Source of the DNA: Enterococcus pingfangensis
GTDB taxonomy: Bacteria; Bacillota; Bacilli; Lactobacillales; Enterococcaceae
Length of the DNA: 64,000 nt
Direction: 5' to 3'
Assembly (NCBI RefSeq): GCF_005405205.1
Contig: NZ_BJDP01000009.1
Coordinates: forward strand, 40,387 to 104,386
Shown piece after piece: positions 16,811-26,673 of the stretch (its first letter is position 1; the number at the start of each line of letters is the position of its first letter). The notes beneath the pieces were generated by a model. It did no database searches. It saw only the letters and a program-made list of their open reading frames with translations, and had not been told where the DNA came from. The translations under genes and the position numbers were made by a program.

Positions 16811-18636
16811 TCCCAAATATCCTCCTCATAAGGTTCATAAGGTAAAGAAATATAGAATGTTGACCCTTTACCTTCGACACTTTCAACCCAGATTTGACCT
16901 TGATGGGCTTTCATGACTTCTTTAGAAATCGCCAAACCTAGCCCTGTCCCGCCTTGTTGACGAGCCCGTGCTTTATCCACTCGATAAAAACGTTCAAACA
17001 CTTTTTCCAAATCTTTTTTAGGGATTCCCAAACCTTCATCAGAAATGCTTAAAACTACATTATTATGAGTTTCCATTAAGTGAACTGAAATTTTTCCGCC
17101 GTCTGGTGAATACTTGATCGCATTGTTCATAATATTGTCGATAACTTGCATGATTTTATCAGTATCGATTTCAACCCACAAATCACGTTCTGTAAATTCG
17201 CGGACGATCCGATAATTTTTCTCTTGGCTAGTCACCATCATATCAAAGCGATCCAACGCATAATCGACCAATTCGTTAAAATTCACCAATTCCAGATCCA
17301 ACTGCTGAGCGCCTGAATCCATCCGAGATAGATTCAGCAGATCATTGATCATCCGAATCATCCGGTCGGTCTCGCCGAGCGTTACATGAATAAATTGTGG
17401 AGCGACGATCTCATCTTTCCACACACCTTCTTCCAACGCTTCTAAATAACTGCGAACACTCGTTAGCGGCGTCCGTAATTCATGGGAAACATTTGAAACA
17501 AATTGGCGGCGCTCTTCCGCTGTTTTTTCTTGTTCAGTAACATCATGTAATACGACAACCAGTCCGCTGATAAAGCCAGATTCGCGGCGAATCATCGCAA
17601 AATCTGAACGCAGTGTCATCCGATCTTCATCCAAATCGGATTTCGAGCGCTCAATCAAAATTTCTTCCGGTGCTTCTAATAATTTCCGCAACGTATATTC
17701 TTCTTCTAGATCAAGCAACGTCAAAATTGATTGACCGATTGCTTGCTCACTTGTCGTGTGTAATAACGACAACGCCATCTCATTGATCGTGATGACTTTC
17801 CCACGGCGATCCGTAGCAATGACGCCATCTGTCATGTGCGTCAAAACACTATCTAATCGATTTCGCTCCGCTTCCATCGTATCTTGCGCGTCTTCGATTC
17901 GGTCGGATAATTTATTGAAGGTTTCTGCCAGTTGGCTCAATTCATCATGGCCTTGTACATCAACTTTCTCAGAATAGTCGCCTTGAGCGATTCGAACCGC
18001 TTGTTTTTGCATCTCTTTGATCGGTTTAGTAATCGATCGTGCTACTAATAACGACACGATGATCGAAATCAAACCGGCGATCAAAGATGCGGTAAAGAAA
18101 ATCAAGGCAGTATTGCTGATCTCCGTATATTTTTGTTCAATGTCGCTTTTAACATAAAGAGCCCCGATCACAGCCGAATCGCCGGTCGGGGACTGAATAG
18201 GTTGGACATTGATACACACGCGTTTATTATTGTCATCCAGTGTCACATACTGTTTTATTGAAAAGTCATCAATATCGCTGTATTCATTTTTCTTGCCAAT
18301 GATCGAATCTTTTTGGCCCACATCGTTGGTAGCTATCACGATCCCTTTATCGTCTACTACCCACATTTCAGTGATGTCAGCGGCGGTATTATTCTCAAGG
18401 ATGCGTTGCAGCTGTGTTCCCTCATTCGCGCTGTCTTCTGCCATCGCAGTCCCGAGGGTCGTACTCAGCAGTGAAACACGCTGATTCATATCTTTTGTAA
18501 AGTTGTTGATCGTTGATGTCTCAAGTCCTCGGATAAAATAAGCACCGATGATCTCAATCGAAATCAGTAAAATCAAGATAAATGAAAAAGCGATCTTAAA
18601 ATTGACTGATCGGTAAAAACGGACTCTCTTTTCCAT
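16807..18636 (-). CDS. walK: Cell-wall sensor histidine kinase WalK (VicK)
   Basis: A 609-residue kinase. TM1 is at 13-34, an extracellular sensory loop at 35-175, TM2 at 176-199, HAMP at about 200-252, a cytoplasmic PAS domain at about 260-370, HisKA with the phospho-acceptor in SHELRTP (His385), and HATPase_c at about 485-605 with NNAIKYSPDGG (N box) and GGTGLGLAIS. Having both an extracellular loop and the PAS domain is the Bacillus/Enterococcus architecture, not the single-TM streptococcal one. It phosphorylates WalR to control peptidoglycan hydrolases. It lies 2 bases after walR and overlaps yycH. Confidence 0.97.
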   Translation of the reverse strand: MEKRVRFYRSVNFKIAFSFILILLISIEIIGAYFIRGLETSTINNFTKDMNQRVSLLSTTLGTAMAEDSANEGTQLQRILENNTAADITEMWVVDDKGIVIATNDVGQKDSIIGKKNEYSDIDDFSIKQYVTLDDNNKRVCINVQPIQSPTGDSAVIGALYVKSDIEQKYTEISNTALIFFTASLIAGLISIIVSLLVARSITKPIKEMQKQAVRIAQGDYSEKVDVQGHDELSQLAETFNKLSDRIEDAQDTMEAERNRLDSVLTHMTDGVIATDRRGKVITINEMALSLLHTTSEQAIGQSILTLLDLEEEYTLRKLLEAPEEILIERSKSDLDEDRMTLRSDFAMIRRESGFISGLVVVLHDVTEQEKTAEERRQFVSNVSHELRTPLTSVRSYLEALEEGVWKDEIVAPQFIHVTLGETDRMIRMINDLLNLSRMDSGAQQLDLELVNFNELVDYALDRFDMMVTSQEKNYRIVREFTERDLWVEIDTDKIMQVIDNIMNNAIKYSPDGGKISVHLMETHNNVVLSISDEGLGIPKKDLEKVFERFYRVDKARARQQGGTGLGLAISKEVMKAHQGQIWVESVEGKGSTFYISLPYEPYEEDIWE

Positions 18637-18638
18637 AC

Positions 18639-19343
18639 TTACTCCTGTTCAGGGTTGCGTAGATAATAACCTACGCCTCTTCTTGTTACTAAATAGGTCG
18701 GATGACTCGGATTGTCTTCGATTTTTTCCCGTAAACGGCGAACAGTCACGTCCACAGTCCGAACATCACCAAAATAATCGTAGCCCCAAACTGTCTGTAA
18801 TAGATGTTCACGAGTCATCACTTGACCGATATGTTTGGCTAAGTAATGCAGCAACTCAAATTCACGGTGAGTCAGTTCAATCGTATCTCCGTGTTTGGTG
18901 ACCATATACGCATCTGGATGGATCGTCAATTCGCCAATCGTCAAATCACTTTGTGTCGTTTGTTCTTCTTCTTTAGGTGCTTGTCCGCCTCGGCGCAAAT
19001 TGGCTTTGACCCGTGCGATCAATTCACGGTTGGAAAATGGTTTCGTTACATAATCGTCTGCCCCTAGTTCTAAACCTAGAACTTTATCGATCTCAGAATC
19101 TTTCGCCGTAACCATAATGATCGGCATTTCATGGGTCTTGCGTACTTCACGAGCCACTTCTAAACCGTCTTTTTTAGGCAACATCAAATCTAATAAAATC
19201 AGATCTGGATTGACTTCTTCGACTTTTTTCAAGGCTTCTTCACCGTCAAACGCAGTAAAGACTTCATAGCCTTCTTTGGTTAAATTGAATTTTACGATGT
19301 CCGAAATCGGTTTTTCATCGTCAACTACTAGAATTTTTTTCAC
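18639..19343 (-). CDS. walR: Essential response regulator WalR (VicR)
   Basis: A 234-residue OmpR-family regulator. The receiver domain (1-120) has the acidic pocket DDE at residues 8-10 and phospho-acceptor Asp52 ([11 protein letters not shown]). The winged-helix DNA-binding domain (130-230) has [15 protein letters not shown] and TRRGVGYYL. The start is a GTG at 19343 with GAGGTGA 6 bases upstream. It leads the walR-walK-yycH-yycI-yycJ operon. A -10 TATAAT lies at 19389-19394 on the minus strand. Confidence 0.97.
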   Translation of the reverse strand: MKKILVVDDEKPISDIVKFNLTKEGYEVFTAFDGEEALKKVEEVNPDLILLDLMLPKKDGLEVAREVRKTHEMPIIMVTAKDSEIDKVLGLELGADDYVTKPFSNRELIARVKANLRRGGQAPKEEEQTTQSDLTIGELTIHPDAYMVTKHGDTIELTHREFELLHYLAKHIGQVMTREHLLQTVWGYDYFGDVRTVDVTVRRLREKIEDNPSHPTYLVTRRGVGYYLRNPEQE

Positions 19344-19388
19344 TAAGAGTCACCTCATACCTTTTTAAAGTTGTATGTACGCTTCACC

Positions 19389-19394
19389 ATTATA
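19389..19394 (-). promoter_or_regulatory. -10 box of the wal operon promoter
   Basis: Minus-strand TATAAT about 45 bases before walR, with an ATGAAA-like -35 at 17-base spacing. Confidence 0.5.
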
Positions 19395-19471
19395 CAATAA
19401 TTTCACTACTGTTTCATCTTTTCAAATAGATGACGATTTTTTTACAACCATTACTTAAGGAAAACTGAAAG

Positions 19472-19499
19472 AAGAGGTTGCGACATGTCGCAACCTCTT
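19472..19499 (-). terminator. 28-nt perfect palindrome, terminator after degV
   Basis: AAGAGGTTGCGAC-AT-GTCGCAACCTCTT is perfectly self-complementary. It lies downstream of degV (stop at 19590) and upstream of the wal promoter. The T run is weak (CTTCTTTCAGTTTT). It shares the GTTG(C/T)GACA core with hairpins at 26674, 36151, 56091 and 57847. Confidence 0.65.
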
Positions 19500-19589
19500 T
19501 ACAAACGAGCAAACCAAAAATTGCATAAACTACAAACACTTTCGTTAGCTTGCCCGTTCTTTATTTGCTTTTTACAAACGTTCAACACT

Positions 19590-20444
19590 TTAGTCCAACA
19601 CTTGGCAGACGACGCCTAACGAACCAGGCCCGGTATGAACTGAAAGTGCCGGTGAAACTTTCCCAAAGTAAATATTTTCCGCCGTTGGAAATAATTCAAG
19701 CAGACGTTGATAAACTTTTTCTGCCGTTTCCATCGCATCTGCCTGCGTTACCGCTAAATTGAAGCGTTTGTGATTGCCGACATGGGCTTTCACTAATTCG
19801 ATTGTTTTATCGATACTCTTATTTAATCCTCGTACCTTGGCGACAGTGTAATAAATGCCGTCTGGATTACATGAAATGATTGGTTTTAATTTTAGCGCAC
19901 TGCCCAGTAAAGAAGCCACTAACCCGATGCGTCCGCCTTTTTGTAAATATTCCAGCGTATCGACGTTGAAAAAAATTTTCGTTTTTGCGATTTTGCTTTC
20001 TGCTTCACTGATAACTTCTGTGAACGATTTTCCTTGTTTGACTAACTCACCTGCGTAGATAGCTAATATCCCAGCTCCAATCCCCACATTTTTCGTATCG
20101 ATCGAATGGAAAATCAAGTCTTCATAATGTTCGCTGAGTACTCGCAGTGCATTATACGTCCCGCTCAATCCGCTGGAAATCGTCACAATGATTACGTGCG
20201 TGTAGCCTTGAGCTTTGATTTCGTCAAAGATCTGATGGATCAATTCGCCGTCTGGTAAAGATGTTTTGGGCAACTCCTTTTTGATTAGCGGAAAAATATT
20301 ATCTGAACTGATATCGATCCCATCACGATATTCTCGGTCACTAAAAATGATCCGCAGCGGCACCATAAAAAATGGTCCATTATCAATAACTTCTTTTGGA
20401 ACATCTGTCCCAGAATCAACTAGGATCGCAATTTTTTCACTCAT
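19590..20444 (-). CDS. DegV family fatty-acid-binding protein
   Basis: A 284-residue two-domain protein of the DegV/FakB type, which holds a fatty acid for phosphorylation by FakA. Diagnostic blocks are ILVDSGTDVP at the N-terminus, TISSGLSGTYNA near residue 98 (lipid-carboxylate site with Ser and Thr) and the C-terminal SPALSVHTGPGSLGVV. Its start overlaps the end of the DUF1836 gene by 8-11 bases. Either of two consecutive ATGs (20447, 20444) may be used; the second has better spacing from AAGG. Which fatty acid it binds cannot be read from the sequence. Confidence 0.9.
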   Translation of the reverse strand: MSEKIAILVDSGTDVPKEVIDNGPFFMVPLRIIFSDREYRDGIDISSDNIFPLIKKELPKTSLPDGELIHQIFDEIKAQGYTHVIIVTISSGLSGTYNALRVLSEHYEDLIFHSIDTKNVGIGAGILAIYAGELVKQGKSFTEVISEAESKIAKTKIFFNVDTLEYLQKGGRIGLVASLLGSALKLKPIISCNPDGIYYTVAKVRGLNKSIDKTIELVKAHVGNHKRFNLAVTQADAMETAEKVYQRLLELFPTAENIYFGKVSPALSVHTGPGSLGVVCQVLD

Positions 20445-20988
20445 CATTTTCGCCTTCTTTCTCTTTATCCAATTGAATGATTTTTTCAGCTAACATTTTT
20501 TGTGTAAACGAAGCGACAGCACTTTCCATCGCCAAATAATGTAACTCCTTACTGTTACGTGTCAAACTGACTTCTTCTCCTAAAATAATTTTAGCGACTT
20601 GTATCAGCGCATCCTCTTGGACCGTACAAAAACTGTTGTAAGCATCTTTGGGTTCATTGTTTGCTAACTGTATCCGGATCAGCTCATTGATATCTGGAAT
20701 CGCAAAAACTTGCTTCAATAAAGTGATTGCGATCAAATAGGCTAAATGATTCCGGTTATACCTTTTTTTGACTGGCGGCGGTACTAATTTATGTTTCACA
20801 TAGTTATTGACCATCGCACTAGATAAAAGTTGATGCTTCTCATCTTCAATCAATGGTGCTAAATAACGGTCAACTAGAGTAATAACTTGATCCATATATA
20901 ATTCTAATTCAGGTAGTTCTTCCCAGCGAGGCAAGCGTAATTCTTTCAATCCTGCTGCCCACGATCTAAGATTTGTATCTTCCATCAT
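20437..20988 (-). CDS. DUF1836 domain protein (putative HTH regulator)
   Basis: A protein of about 183 residues. The N-terminal half has the DUF1836 pattern: LPRWEELPELELYMDQVI, then LLSSAMVNNYVKHKLVPPP, which resembles a MerR-like helix-turn-helix, then KKRYNRNHLAYLIAITLLKQVF. Members are widespread in Firmicutes, often beside degV, and are suspected DNA-binding proteins with no proven target. The start is one of two tandem ATGs after GGGG (20988 or 20985); frames further upstream lack a ribosome site. It overlaps degV, so a coupled pair is likely. Confidence 0.85.
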   Translation of the reverse strand: MMEDTNLRSWAAGLKELRLPRWEELPELELYMDQVITLVDRYLAPLIEDEKHQLLSSAMVNNYVKHKLVPPPVKKRYNRNHLAYLIAITLLKQVFAIPDINELIRIQLANNEPKDAYNSFCTVQEDALIQVAKIILGEEVSLTRNSKELHYLAMESAVASFTQKMLAEKIIQLDKEKEGENDE

Positions 20989-21095
20989 TTGAACCCCTTT
21001 CATCGGTAGTTTATCAAAATTATGATAATTATACAATATAGTTTTCTAAACTAGATAAATAAAGCGGTTTTAGTACGGATTTTTTTAGTTTATTC

Positions 21096-21124
21096 TTGCT
21101 TTTTTATTTTCTCAGTGCTAACAT
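21096..21124 (+). promoter_or_regulatory. tRNA-Lys promoter
   Basis: TTGCTT (21096-21101), 17-base spacer, TAACAT (21119-21124), 17 bases before the mature tRNA end. Confidence 0.5.
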
Positions 21125-21141
21125 ATGAAAGTACTTTATTT

Positions 21142-21214
<73 letters not shown>

Positions 21215-21231
21215 TTGGGTGCCAAACCCAC

Positions 21232-21294
21232 GTCACCAGTGCATTCTTGGCTACTTCGGTAGTTTCGAAAAGAATGTGCGTGGTGACTTTTTTT
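21232..21294 (+). terminator. Terminator after tRNA-Lys
   Basis: A long stem: GTCACCA plus GCATTCTT paired with AAGAATGTGC and TGGTGAC, then T7. Confidence 0.88.
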
Positions 21295-21785
21295 GTGTTT
21301 GGGTATGGTTTTAACTTTATTGATAATGCTGCATCTAACGCATGTACTCGCTAGTACACGTAATATTTTCAACAATTTACTCACTTTGTTAAAACATCAG
21401 TTCTTCTTTAAGAGGGTTACTATCAATGACCTGCCGCAATTAGACAGCGTTAGCCACTTTAAAATGTCTTCGCAATTATGCGGACTCCCTTCGTTCACTC
21501 TTTCGATTTCCAAACAAACTCCAATCAATTATAATTCTATGAATAAACACGCTGTTAAAATCATTCGTTTTTAATTTTTCGATTGACTCATTCTAATGTT
21601 ACAAATATTTTTTATAAAAAAATTCTGATTAAGTCCTAAATCTAATGTATTATTAAGAATATAATTGAAGGTAAAAGATCAATAAATCCATCACACCCTT
21701 GATTTAACGCGTTAAATCAAGGGTGATCATCTATCTGTTTTTATTGAGCTAGAATTCTATACCTAGATACTTCTATTTTGCTGTT
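21295..21785. other. Non-coding, AT-rich gap between tRNA-Lys and the leu operon
   Basis: About 490 bases with no frame that has a ribosome site or recognisable product. It contains one strong palindrome (21694-21725), listed separately. I see no repeat of the tRNA 3' end, no integrase remnant and no transposase fragment. Confidence 0.55.
21694..21725. repeat. 32-nt perfect palindrome
   Basis: CACCCTTGATTTAACG followed by its exact reverse complement (16-bp arms, no spacer). There is no T run on either side, so it is not a classical terminator. It could be an operator or a cruciform/transposon-end relic. Confidence 0.7.
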
Positions 21786-21820
21786 AGATGAGTTTAACGA
21801 AAAAATTCTCATCTTTTTTT
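21786..21820 (+). terminator. Terminator-like hairpin ahead of the leu promoter
   Basis: AGATGAG-15 bases-CTCATCT followed by T6, 11 bases before the leu -35. It insulates the promoter, or is the end of an unseen transcript. Confidence 0.6.
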
Positions 21821-21830
21821 CATAATCCGC

Positions 21831-21859
21831 TTGACAAGTCTTTATTTTTTTTATACGAT
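21831..21859 (+). promoter_or_regulatory. leu operon promoter
   Basis: Consensus -35 TTGACA (21831-21836), 17-base spacer, TACGAT (21854-21859). It gives a leader of about 200 nt before leuA. Confidence 0.8.
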
Positions 21860-21906
21860 TACTACAATAATTTTTTAAAAATTCTGACAATAAACGGGTG
21901 GTTGCT

Positions 21907-21951
21907 ATGATGAAATCAACGATACTTTTTAACGCAACTTTATTATTATAG
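21907..21951 (+). CDS. leuL: Leucine leader peptide (14 codons)
   Basis: ATG ATG AAA TCA ACG ATA CTT TTT AAC GCA ACT TTA TTA TTA TAG encodes MMKSTILFNATLLL. Four of 14 residues are Leu, three consecutive and directly before the stop. GGGTGG lies a few bases upstream. A hairpin and then a rho-independent terminator follow, the classic geometry of an amino-acid attenuator where stalling at scarce-Leu codons prevents termination. Lactococcus lactis controls its leu operon by leader-peptide attenuation, a precedent. The peptide itself has no other expected function. Confidence 0.82.
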   Translation: MMKSTILFNATLLL

Positions 21952-21952
21952 C

Positions 21953-21986
21953 AGGGACTTTCTGAAATTTATTTCATGAAGTCCCT
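21953..21986 (+). promoter_or_regulatory. Attenuator 1:2 (pause) hairpin
   Basis: AGGGACTT paired with AAGTCCCT, with an inner GAAAT/ATTTC stem, beginning two bases after the leader-peptide stop. A ribosome stalled on the Leu codons would mask its 5' arm. Confidence 0.7.
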
Positions 21987-21990
21987 ATTC

Positions 21991-22039
21991 GCATTGCATC
22001 GGAGAAGAAATGGTTCTTTCCCGATGGAGTGCTTTTTTT
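21991..22039 (+). terminator. leu attenuator terminator
   Basis: GCATTGCATCGG paired with CCGATGGAGTGC (one mismatch, one G-U) followed by T7, 33 bases before leuA. I could not draw a clear antiterminator pairing by eye. Confidence 0.8.
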
Positions 22040-22071
22040 ATACCCGGTTTTGACTAAAAGGAGGAACAACA

Positions 22072-23586
22072 GTGAGGAAAATTCAATTTTTTGATACCAC
22101 GCTAAGAGATGGTGAACAAACACCAGGCGTGAATTTTAATACCAAAGAAAAAGTTCAAATCGCGCTGCAATTAGAAAAATGGGGAATCGATGTCATTGAG
22201 GCGGGCTTTCCTATCGCCTCTCCTGGTGATTTTGAAGCGGTCCAATCGATTGCGCAGCAAGTTAAAAAAATGACGGTGACTGGTCTAGCCCGCTGTCAGA
22301 AAAAAGATATTGATCGTGCGTATGAGGCGTTAAAAGATGCGGTCGATCCACAGATCCACGTTTTTTTAGCAACTAGCGATGTCCATATGCAATATAAATT
22401 AAAAATGACGCGGGAGGAAGTTCTTAATTCAATCAAGGAACACGTCAGCTATGCCCGCAGTTTATTTGGAAAAGTTCAGTTTTCACCAGAAGATGCTTCA
22501 CGAACCGAAAAAAATTTCTTATTAGAAGCTGTCCAAACAGCGATCGATGCTGGTGCTACGATCATCAATGTTCCTGATACTGTCGGTTATTCAAATCCGA
22601 CTGAATACGGAAAAATTTTCAAATCACTGATTGAAAACATCCGCAGCGACCAAGCGATTACATTCTCTTCTCATTGCCACGATGATTTAGGGATGGCGAC
22701 CGCAAATGCTCTAGCCGCGATCGAAAATGGAGCGAATCGAGTAGAAGGCGCCATCAATGGGATTGGCGAACGCGCTGGCAATACCGCTTTGGAAGAAGTC
22801 GCACTAGCGTTGGCAATTCGCAAAGATTTTTATCAATGCGAAACGAATATCGTCTTAAATGAAACAAAACGAACCAGCGAGCTGATCTCCCGCCTTTCTG
22901 GGATTCCGGTTCCTAAAAATAAAGCGGTCGTCGGTGATAATGCTTATGCTCACGAATCTGGTATTCACCAAGACGGTGTTTTGAAAAATCCGGAAACGTA
23001 CGAAATCATCACTCCTACTATGGTGGGCGTGACTCAAAATTCTCTACCACTTGGAAAATTGTCCGGTCGCCACGCCTTCAATGCTAAATTAGAAGAGCTC
23101 GGCTACCATTTGACCGATGTCGACAGTAAAGAAGCGTTCAAACGATTCAAACGATTAGCCGATAAAAAGAAACAAATCACCGACAAAGACTTAGTCGCCT
23201 TGCTTGCCGATCAAACGCGCGAAGAAACGGAAACTTTCAAACTAGCCGAAGTCCAAGTCCAATACAGCTCGAACGGGTATCAAGGAGCGATCGTTTCTAT
23301 TATTAATGAAGAAAACGAAACAAAAGTCGCCTCGAAAATCGGCTCAGGCAGTATCCAAGCAATCTACAACACGATCGATGAATTGTTCCAACAAGATCCG
23401 GAACTAACTGAATATGAGATCCAGGCATTGACTGGCGGCGAAGATGCGCAAGCCGAAGTTCGCGTAACTCTGCGAGATGAACAAACGAAAAAAGAATTCC
23501 GCGGAATCGGGGTAGACTTTGATGTTTTACACGCCTCAGCAAAAGCCTATGTAAAAGCCAGCAATCGGATCAAGTCAAACAGCTGA
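22072..23586 (+). CDS. leuA: 2-isopropylmalate synthase
   Basis: A 504-residue enzyme condensing acetyl-CoA with 2-oxoisovalerate, the first committed step to leucine. It has the HMGL-like TIM barrel (residues 1-270) with the [12 protein letters not shown] metal/substrate motif at the N-terminus and [18 protein letters not shown]. The C-terminal LeuA allosteric dimer domain (about 360-495) mediates Leu feedback. Length and domain order match the bacterial type-1 LeuA. The start is GTG, with AAGGAGG 9 bases upstream. First structural gene of the attenuated leuABCD operon. Confidence 0.96.
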   Translation: MRKIQFFDTTLRDGEQTPGVNFNTKEKVQIALQLEKWGIDVIEAGFPIASPGDFEAVQSIAQQVKKMTVTGLARCQKKDIDRAYEALKDAVDPQIHVFLATSDVHMQYKLKMTREEVLNSIKEHVSYARSLFGKVQFSPEDASRTEKNFLLEAVQTAIDAGATIINVPDTVGYSNPTEYGKIFKSLIENIRSDQAITFSSHCHDDLGMATANALAAIENGANRVEGAINGIGERAGNTALEEVALALAIRKDFYQCETNIVLNETKRTSELISRLSGIPVPKNKAVVGDNAYAHESGIHQDGVLKNPETYEIITPTMVGVTQNSLPLGKLSGRHAFNAKLEELGYHLTDVDSKEAFKRFKRLADKKKQITDKDLVALLADQTREETETFKLAEVQVQYSSNGYQGAIVSIINEENETKVASKIGSGSIQAIYNTIDELFQQDPELTEYEIQALTGGEDAQAEVRVTLRDEQTKKEFRGIGVDFDVLHASAKAYVKASNRIKSNS

Positions 23587-23656
23587 TCTTACGATGGGTA
23601 CAAAATCTAGTTAGAGCAAACAAAAAAGTGCTTAACTAAAAGATAGGAGCAAAATA

Positions 23657-24706
23657 ATGAAAAATAAAATTGTGGTTTTAGCCGGTGACGGTATCGGACC
23701 AGAAATTATGGCCAGCGGATTGCAAGTATTAGCCGCTGTTGAAAAGAGTTGTACCCATGACTTCGAACTTGAGGAATTTCCCTTTGGCGGTGCTGGACTA
23801 GATGAAACAGGCGCCTCTTTACCAGAAAAAACTTTAAAGGCTTGTCAATCCGCTGATGCGATTTTATTAGGCGCGATTGGCGGGCCTAAGTGGGAAAAAA
23901 TAGCGGATGCACCAGAAAAAGGGTTGCTGGCTCTTCGAAAAGCGTTGAATTTATTTGCGAACATTCGTCCAGTATCCGTCTCTTCTGCCTTGATGCATCT
24001 TTCCCCTCTAAAACCTGCGATTGTCGAAGGAACGGACTTGATTATCGTTCGAGAATTAAGCAGTGGGATTTATTTCGGGGAGCCACGCGAATTAACAGAA
24101 CAAATGGCGTTTGATACTGCCCGCTATCAAAAAGCTGAGATCGAACGAATCCTCCACTCTGCTTTTAAGATCGCTCAAGGCCGCAGTAAAAAAGTAACTT
24201 CGGTCGACAAAGCGAACGTCCTTGCCTCCAGCAAATTATGGCGAGCTACGGCAGAAGAAGTTGCTAAAGAATATCCTGATTGTCAGTTAGAACATCAATA
24301 CGTGGATTCGGCGGCGATGAAACTGATCCAAAATCCAAAAGCTTTTGATGTGATCGTCACTGAAAATCTTTTCGGCGATATTTTAAGCGATGAAGCCTCG
24401 GTCTTGCCAGGATCATTAGGCGTCTTGCCAAGTGCTAGTCACAGCGCGGATGGTCCTTCTCTTTATGAACCGATCCACGGTTCTGCACCAGATATTGCCG
24501 GTCTTGGGATCGCAAATCCGATCTCGATGATTTTGTCTGTAGCGATGATGCTGAGACAATCATTCCAAGAAGAAGTGGCAGCCAAAGCAATCGAAAATGC
24601 CTGCGACAAAGTATTGACACAAGGATTATTTACCCGTGATCTAGGTGGTCAAGCATCCACAGCACAATTTACCGACGCTGTGATTCAAGAACTGGAAGGA
24701 GCATAA
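23657..24706 (+). CDS. leuB: 3-isopropylmalate dehydrogenase
   Basis: A 349-residue NAD-dependent oxidative decarboxylase producing 2-oxoisocaproate. Key blocks are GDGIGPEIM at the N-terminus, the substrate-binding VRELSSGIYFGEPR, TSVDKANVLASSKLWR with the catalytic Lys, VTENLFGDILSDEAS (metal Asp residues) and EPIHGSAPDIAG (NAD loop). Full length. It lies 70 bases after leuA with AGGAGC before the ATG. Confidence 0.96.
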   Translation: MKNKIVVLAGDGIGPEIMASGLQVLAAVEKSCTHDFELEEFPFGGAGLDETGASLPEKTLKACQSADAILLGAIGGPKWEKIADAPEKGLLALRKALNLFANIRPVSVSSALMHLSPLKPAIVEGTDLIIVRELSSGIYFGEPRELTEQMAFDTARYQKAEIERILHSAFKIAQGRSKKVTSVDKANVLASSKLWRATAEEVAKEYPDCQLEHQYVDSAAMKLIQNPKAFDVIVTENLFGDILSDEASVLPGSLGVLPSASHSADGPSLYEPIHGSAPDIAGLGIANPISMILSVAMMLRQSFQEEVAAKAIENACDKVLTQGLFTRDLGGQASTAQFTDAVIQELEGA

Positions 24707-24709
24707 AAG

Positions 24710-26083
24710 ATGGGAAAAACACTATTTGATAAACTATGGAATCGACATGTCGTCTACGGCAATGAAGGGGCTCCGCAACTGCTTTATGTTGATTTACACT
24801 TGATCCACGAGGTGACTTCACCTCAGGCATTTGCTGGAATTCGCGAAGCTGGCAGAACATTGCGCCATCCAGAACGAACATTTGCTACGATGGACCATAA
24901 TGTACCAACGATCGATATTTTAAATTTCACCGACCTAGTCGCAAAAAAACAAATCGATACTCTACGAGAAAACTGTCACGAATTCGGCGTACAGCTTTGT
25001 GACAACGGCAGCGACCGCCAAGGAATCGTCCATATGGTAGGACCAGAAACCGGATTGACTCAGCCGGGCAAAACGATCGTCTGCGGAGATTCCCATACAG
25101 CGACACACGGTGCTTTTGGCGCTCTAGCTTTTGGAATCGGCACGAGCGAAGTAGAACATGTTTTTGCAACTCAGACTCTTTGGCAAAGCAAACCGCAAAA
25201 CATGGGAATCAAGATCTCCGGCAAGTTACCAAAAGGTGTTTATGCAAAAGATATTATTTTGGCGCTGATTGCTAAATACGGCACAGACTTCGGTGTGGGC
25301 TATGGCGCTGAGTTTTACGGTGAAACGATTGAAAATCTATCAATGGAAGAACGCATGACGATCTGCAACATGGCAATCGAAGGCGGTGCAAAAATCGGTC
25401 TGATCGCGCCCGATGAGACGACCTTTAATTACGTCGCAAGTCGCGAATATGCACCAAAAAATATGACTGCTGCAATCAATGATTGGAAAAAATTGTACAC
25501 AGATGCCGACGCGGTCTATGACAAAGAACTAACGCTGGATGCCAGTGAGCTGGTGCCGTTTGTTACTTGGGGCACGAATCCTGAAATGGGCGTTCCTTTT
25601 ACCGGTACATTTCCAGCGATCACTTCACCTGATTTGCAAAAAGCTTACGATTATATGGACTTGAAGCCAGGACAGACTCCGGCAGATATTCCAGTTGGTT
25701 ATGTATTCATCGGTTCATGTACCAACGGCCGCTTGTCTGATTTGCAAGAAGCCGCAAAGATCATCAAAGGAAAAAAAGTCCACGACAATGTGACAGCTAT
25801 CGTTGTTCCCGGCTCACGGCCTGTTCGGAAAGCGGCAGAAAAAATCGGCTTGGATAAAGTTTTCATGGATGCGGGATTTGAATGGCGCGAACCTGGTTGC
25901 TCGATGTGTCTGGGGATGAATCCTGACCGTGTACCTGCCGGTGTCCATTGTGCGTCAACTTCTAATCGGAATTTCCAAGGACGCCAAGGTAAAGATGCCC
26001 GCACTCATCTTTGCAGTCCGGTAATGGCTGCATTAGCCGCAATCCACGGAAATTTTGTCGATAGTCGCAAGGAGGTCATCTAA
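24710..26083 (+). CDS. leuC: 3-isopropylmalate dehydratase large subunit
   Basis: A 457-residue [4Fe-4S] aconitase-family subunit isomerising 2- to 3-isopropylmalate together with LeuD. It has [22 protein letters not shown], the cluster Cys in GSCTNGR and the [11 protein letters not shown] pair, all intact. It starts 3 bases after leuB and overlaps leuD by one base (TAATG), implying coupled translation of the two subunits. Confidence 0.96.
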   Translation: MGKTLFDKLWNRHVVYGNEGAPQLLYVDLHLIHEVTSPQAFAGIREAGRTLRHPERTFATMDHNVPTIDILNFTDLVAKKQIDTLRENCHEFGVQLCDNGSDRQGIVHMVGPETGLTQPGKTIVCGDSHTATHGAFGALAFGIGTSEVEHVFATQTLWQSKPQNMGIKISGKLPKGVYAKDIILALIAKYGTDFGVGYGAEFYGETIENLSMEERMTICNMAIEGGAKIGLIAPDETTFNYVASREYAPKNMTAAINDWKKLYTDADAVYDKELTLDASELVPFVTWGTNPEMGVPFTGTFPAITSPDLQKAYDYMDLKPGQTPADIPVGYVFIGSCTNGRLSDLQEAAKIIKGKKVHDNVTAIVVPGSRPVRKAAEKIGLDKVFMDAGFEWREPGCSMCLGMNPDRVPAGVHCASTSNRNFQGRQGKDARTHLCSPVMAALAAIHGNFVDSRKEVI

Positions 26084-26667
26084 TGGAAAAATTTACAAGT
26101 TACACAGGCAAAGCAGTCCCTTTGATGAATGATAATATCGATACCGACCAAATCATTCCGAAAGGTTTCTTGAAGCAAGTCGACAAAGCCGGTTTCGGCA
26201 AACATCTTTTTGATGAATGGCGCTTTTTAGCAGACGGTTCACCGAACCCTGACTTTATTTTAAATACACCGGAACGAAAAGAGGCAACCATCTTGATTTC
26301 GGGTGAAAATTTTGGCTCAGGCTCTTCACGTGAACACGCGGCGTGGGCCATCCAAGATTATGGCTTCAGAGCAGTGATTGCTGGCAGCTACAGTGATATC
26401 TTTTATATGAACGCGTTAAAAAACGGGCTTTTGCCGATTCGTTTGGAACAAGACATCCGAGACCGCTTAAGTCAGCTGCCTGCGGATCAGGCCATCACGA
26501 TCGATCTGTTAGAACAAGAAGTTCGAACTGGTAAAACTTGCTATGCTTTTCAGATCGACCCGACTTGGAAAGCAAAGTTGGTCAATGGTTCAGATGATAT
26601 CAGTATCACTTTGCAATACGAAGAGGCGATCACAGCCTACGAAGAAAAAATGCCAAGCTATGACTAA
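26083..26667 (+). CDS. leuD: 3-isopropylmalate dehydratase small subunit
   Basis: A 194-residue swivel-domain subunit partnering LeuC. The substrate-recognition block [16 protein letters not shown] near residue 70 and [14 protein letters not shown] at the N-terminus are diagnostic. It shares the TAATG junction with leuC and has AAGGAGG upstream. Last gene of the leucine operon; a perfect palindromic terminator begins 7 bases after its stop. No ilv genes are in the window. Confidence 0.96.
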   Translation: MEKFTSYTGKAVPLMNDNIDTDQIIPKGFLKQVDKAGFGKHLFDEWRFLADGSPNPDFILNTPERKEATILISGENFGSGSSREHAAWAIQDYGFRAVIAGSYSDIFYMNALKNGLLPIRLEQDIRDRLSQLPADQAITIDLLEQEVRTGKTCYAFQIDPTWKAKLVNGSDDISITLQYEEAITAYEEKMPSYD

Positions 26668-26673
26668 TCGAGA

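Noticed and set aside
21831..22071. T-box riboswitch for leuA
   Set aside because: No AGGGTGGNACCGCG T-box sequence or specifier stem; GGGTGG before the leader ATG is better read as a ribosome site.
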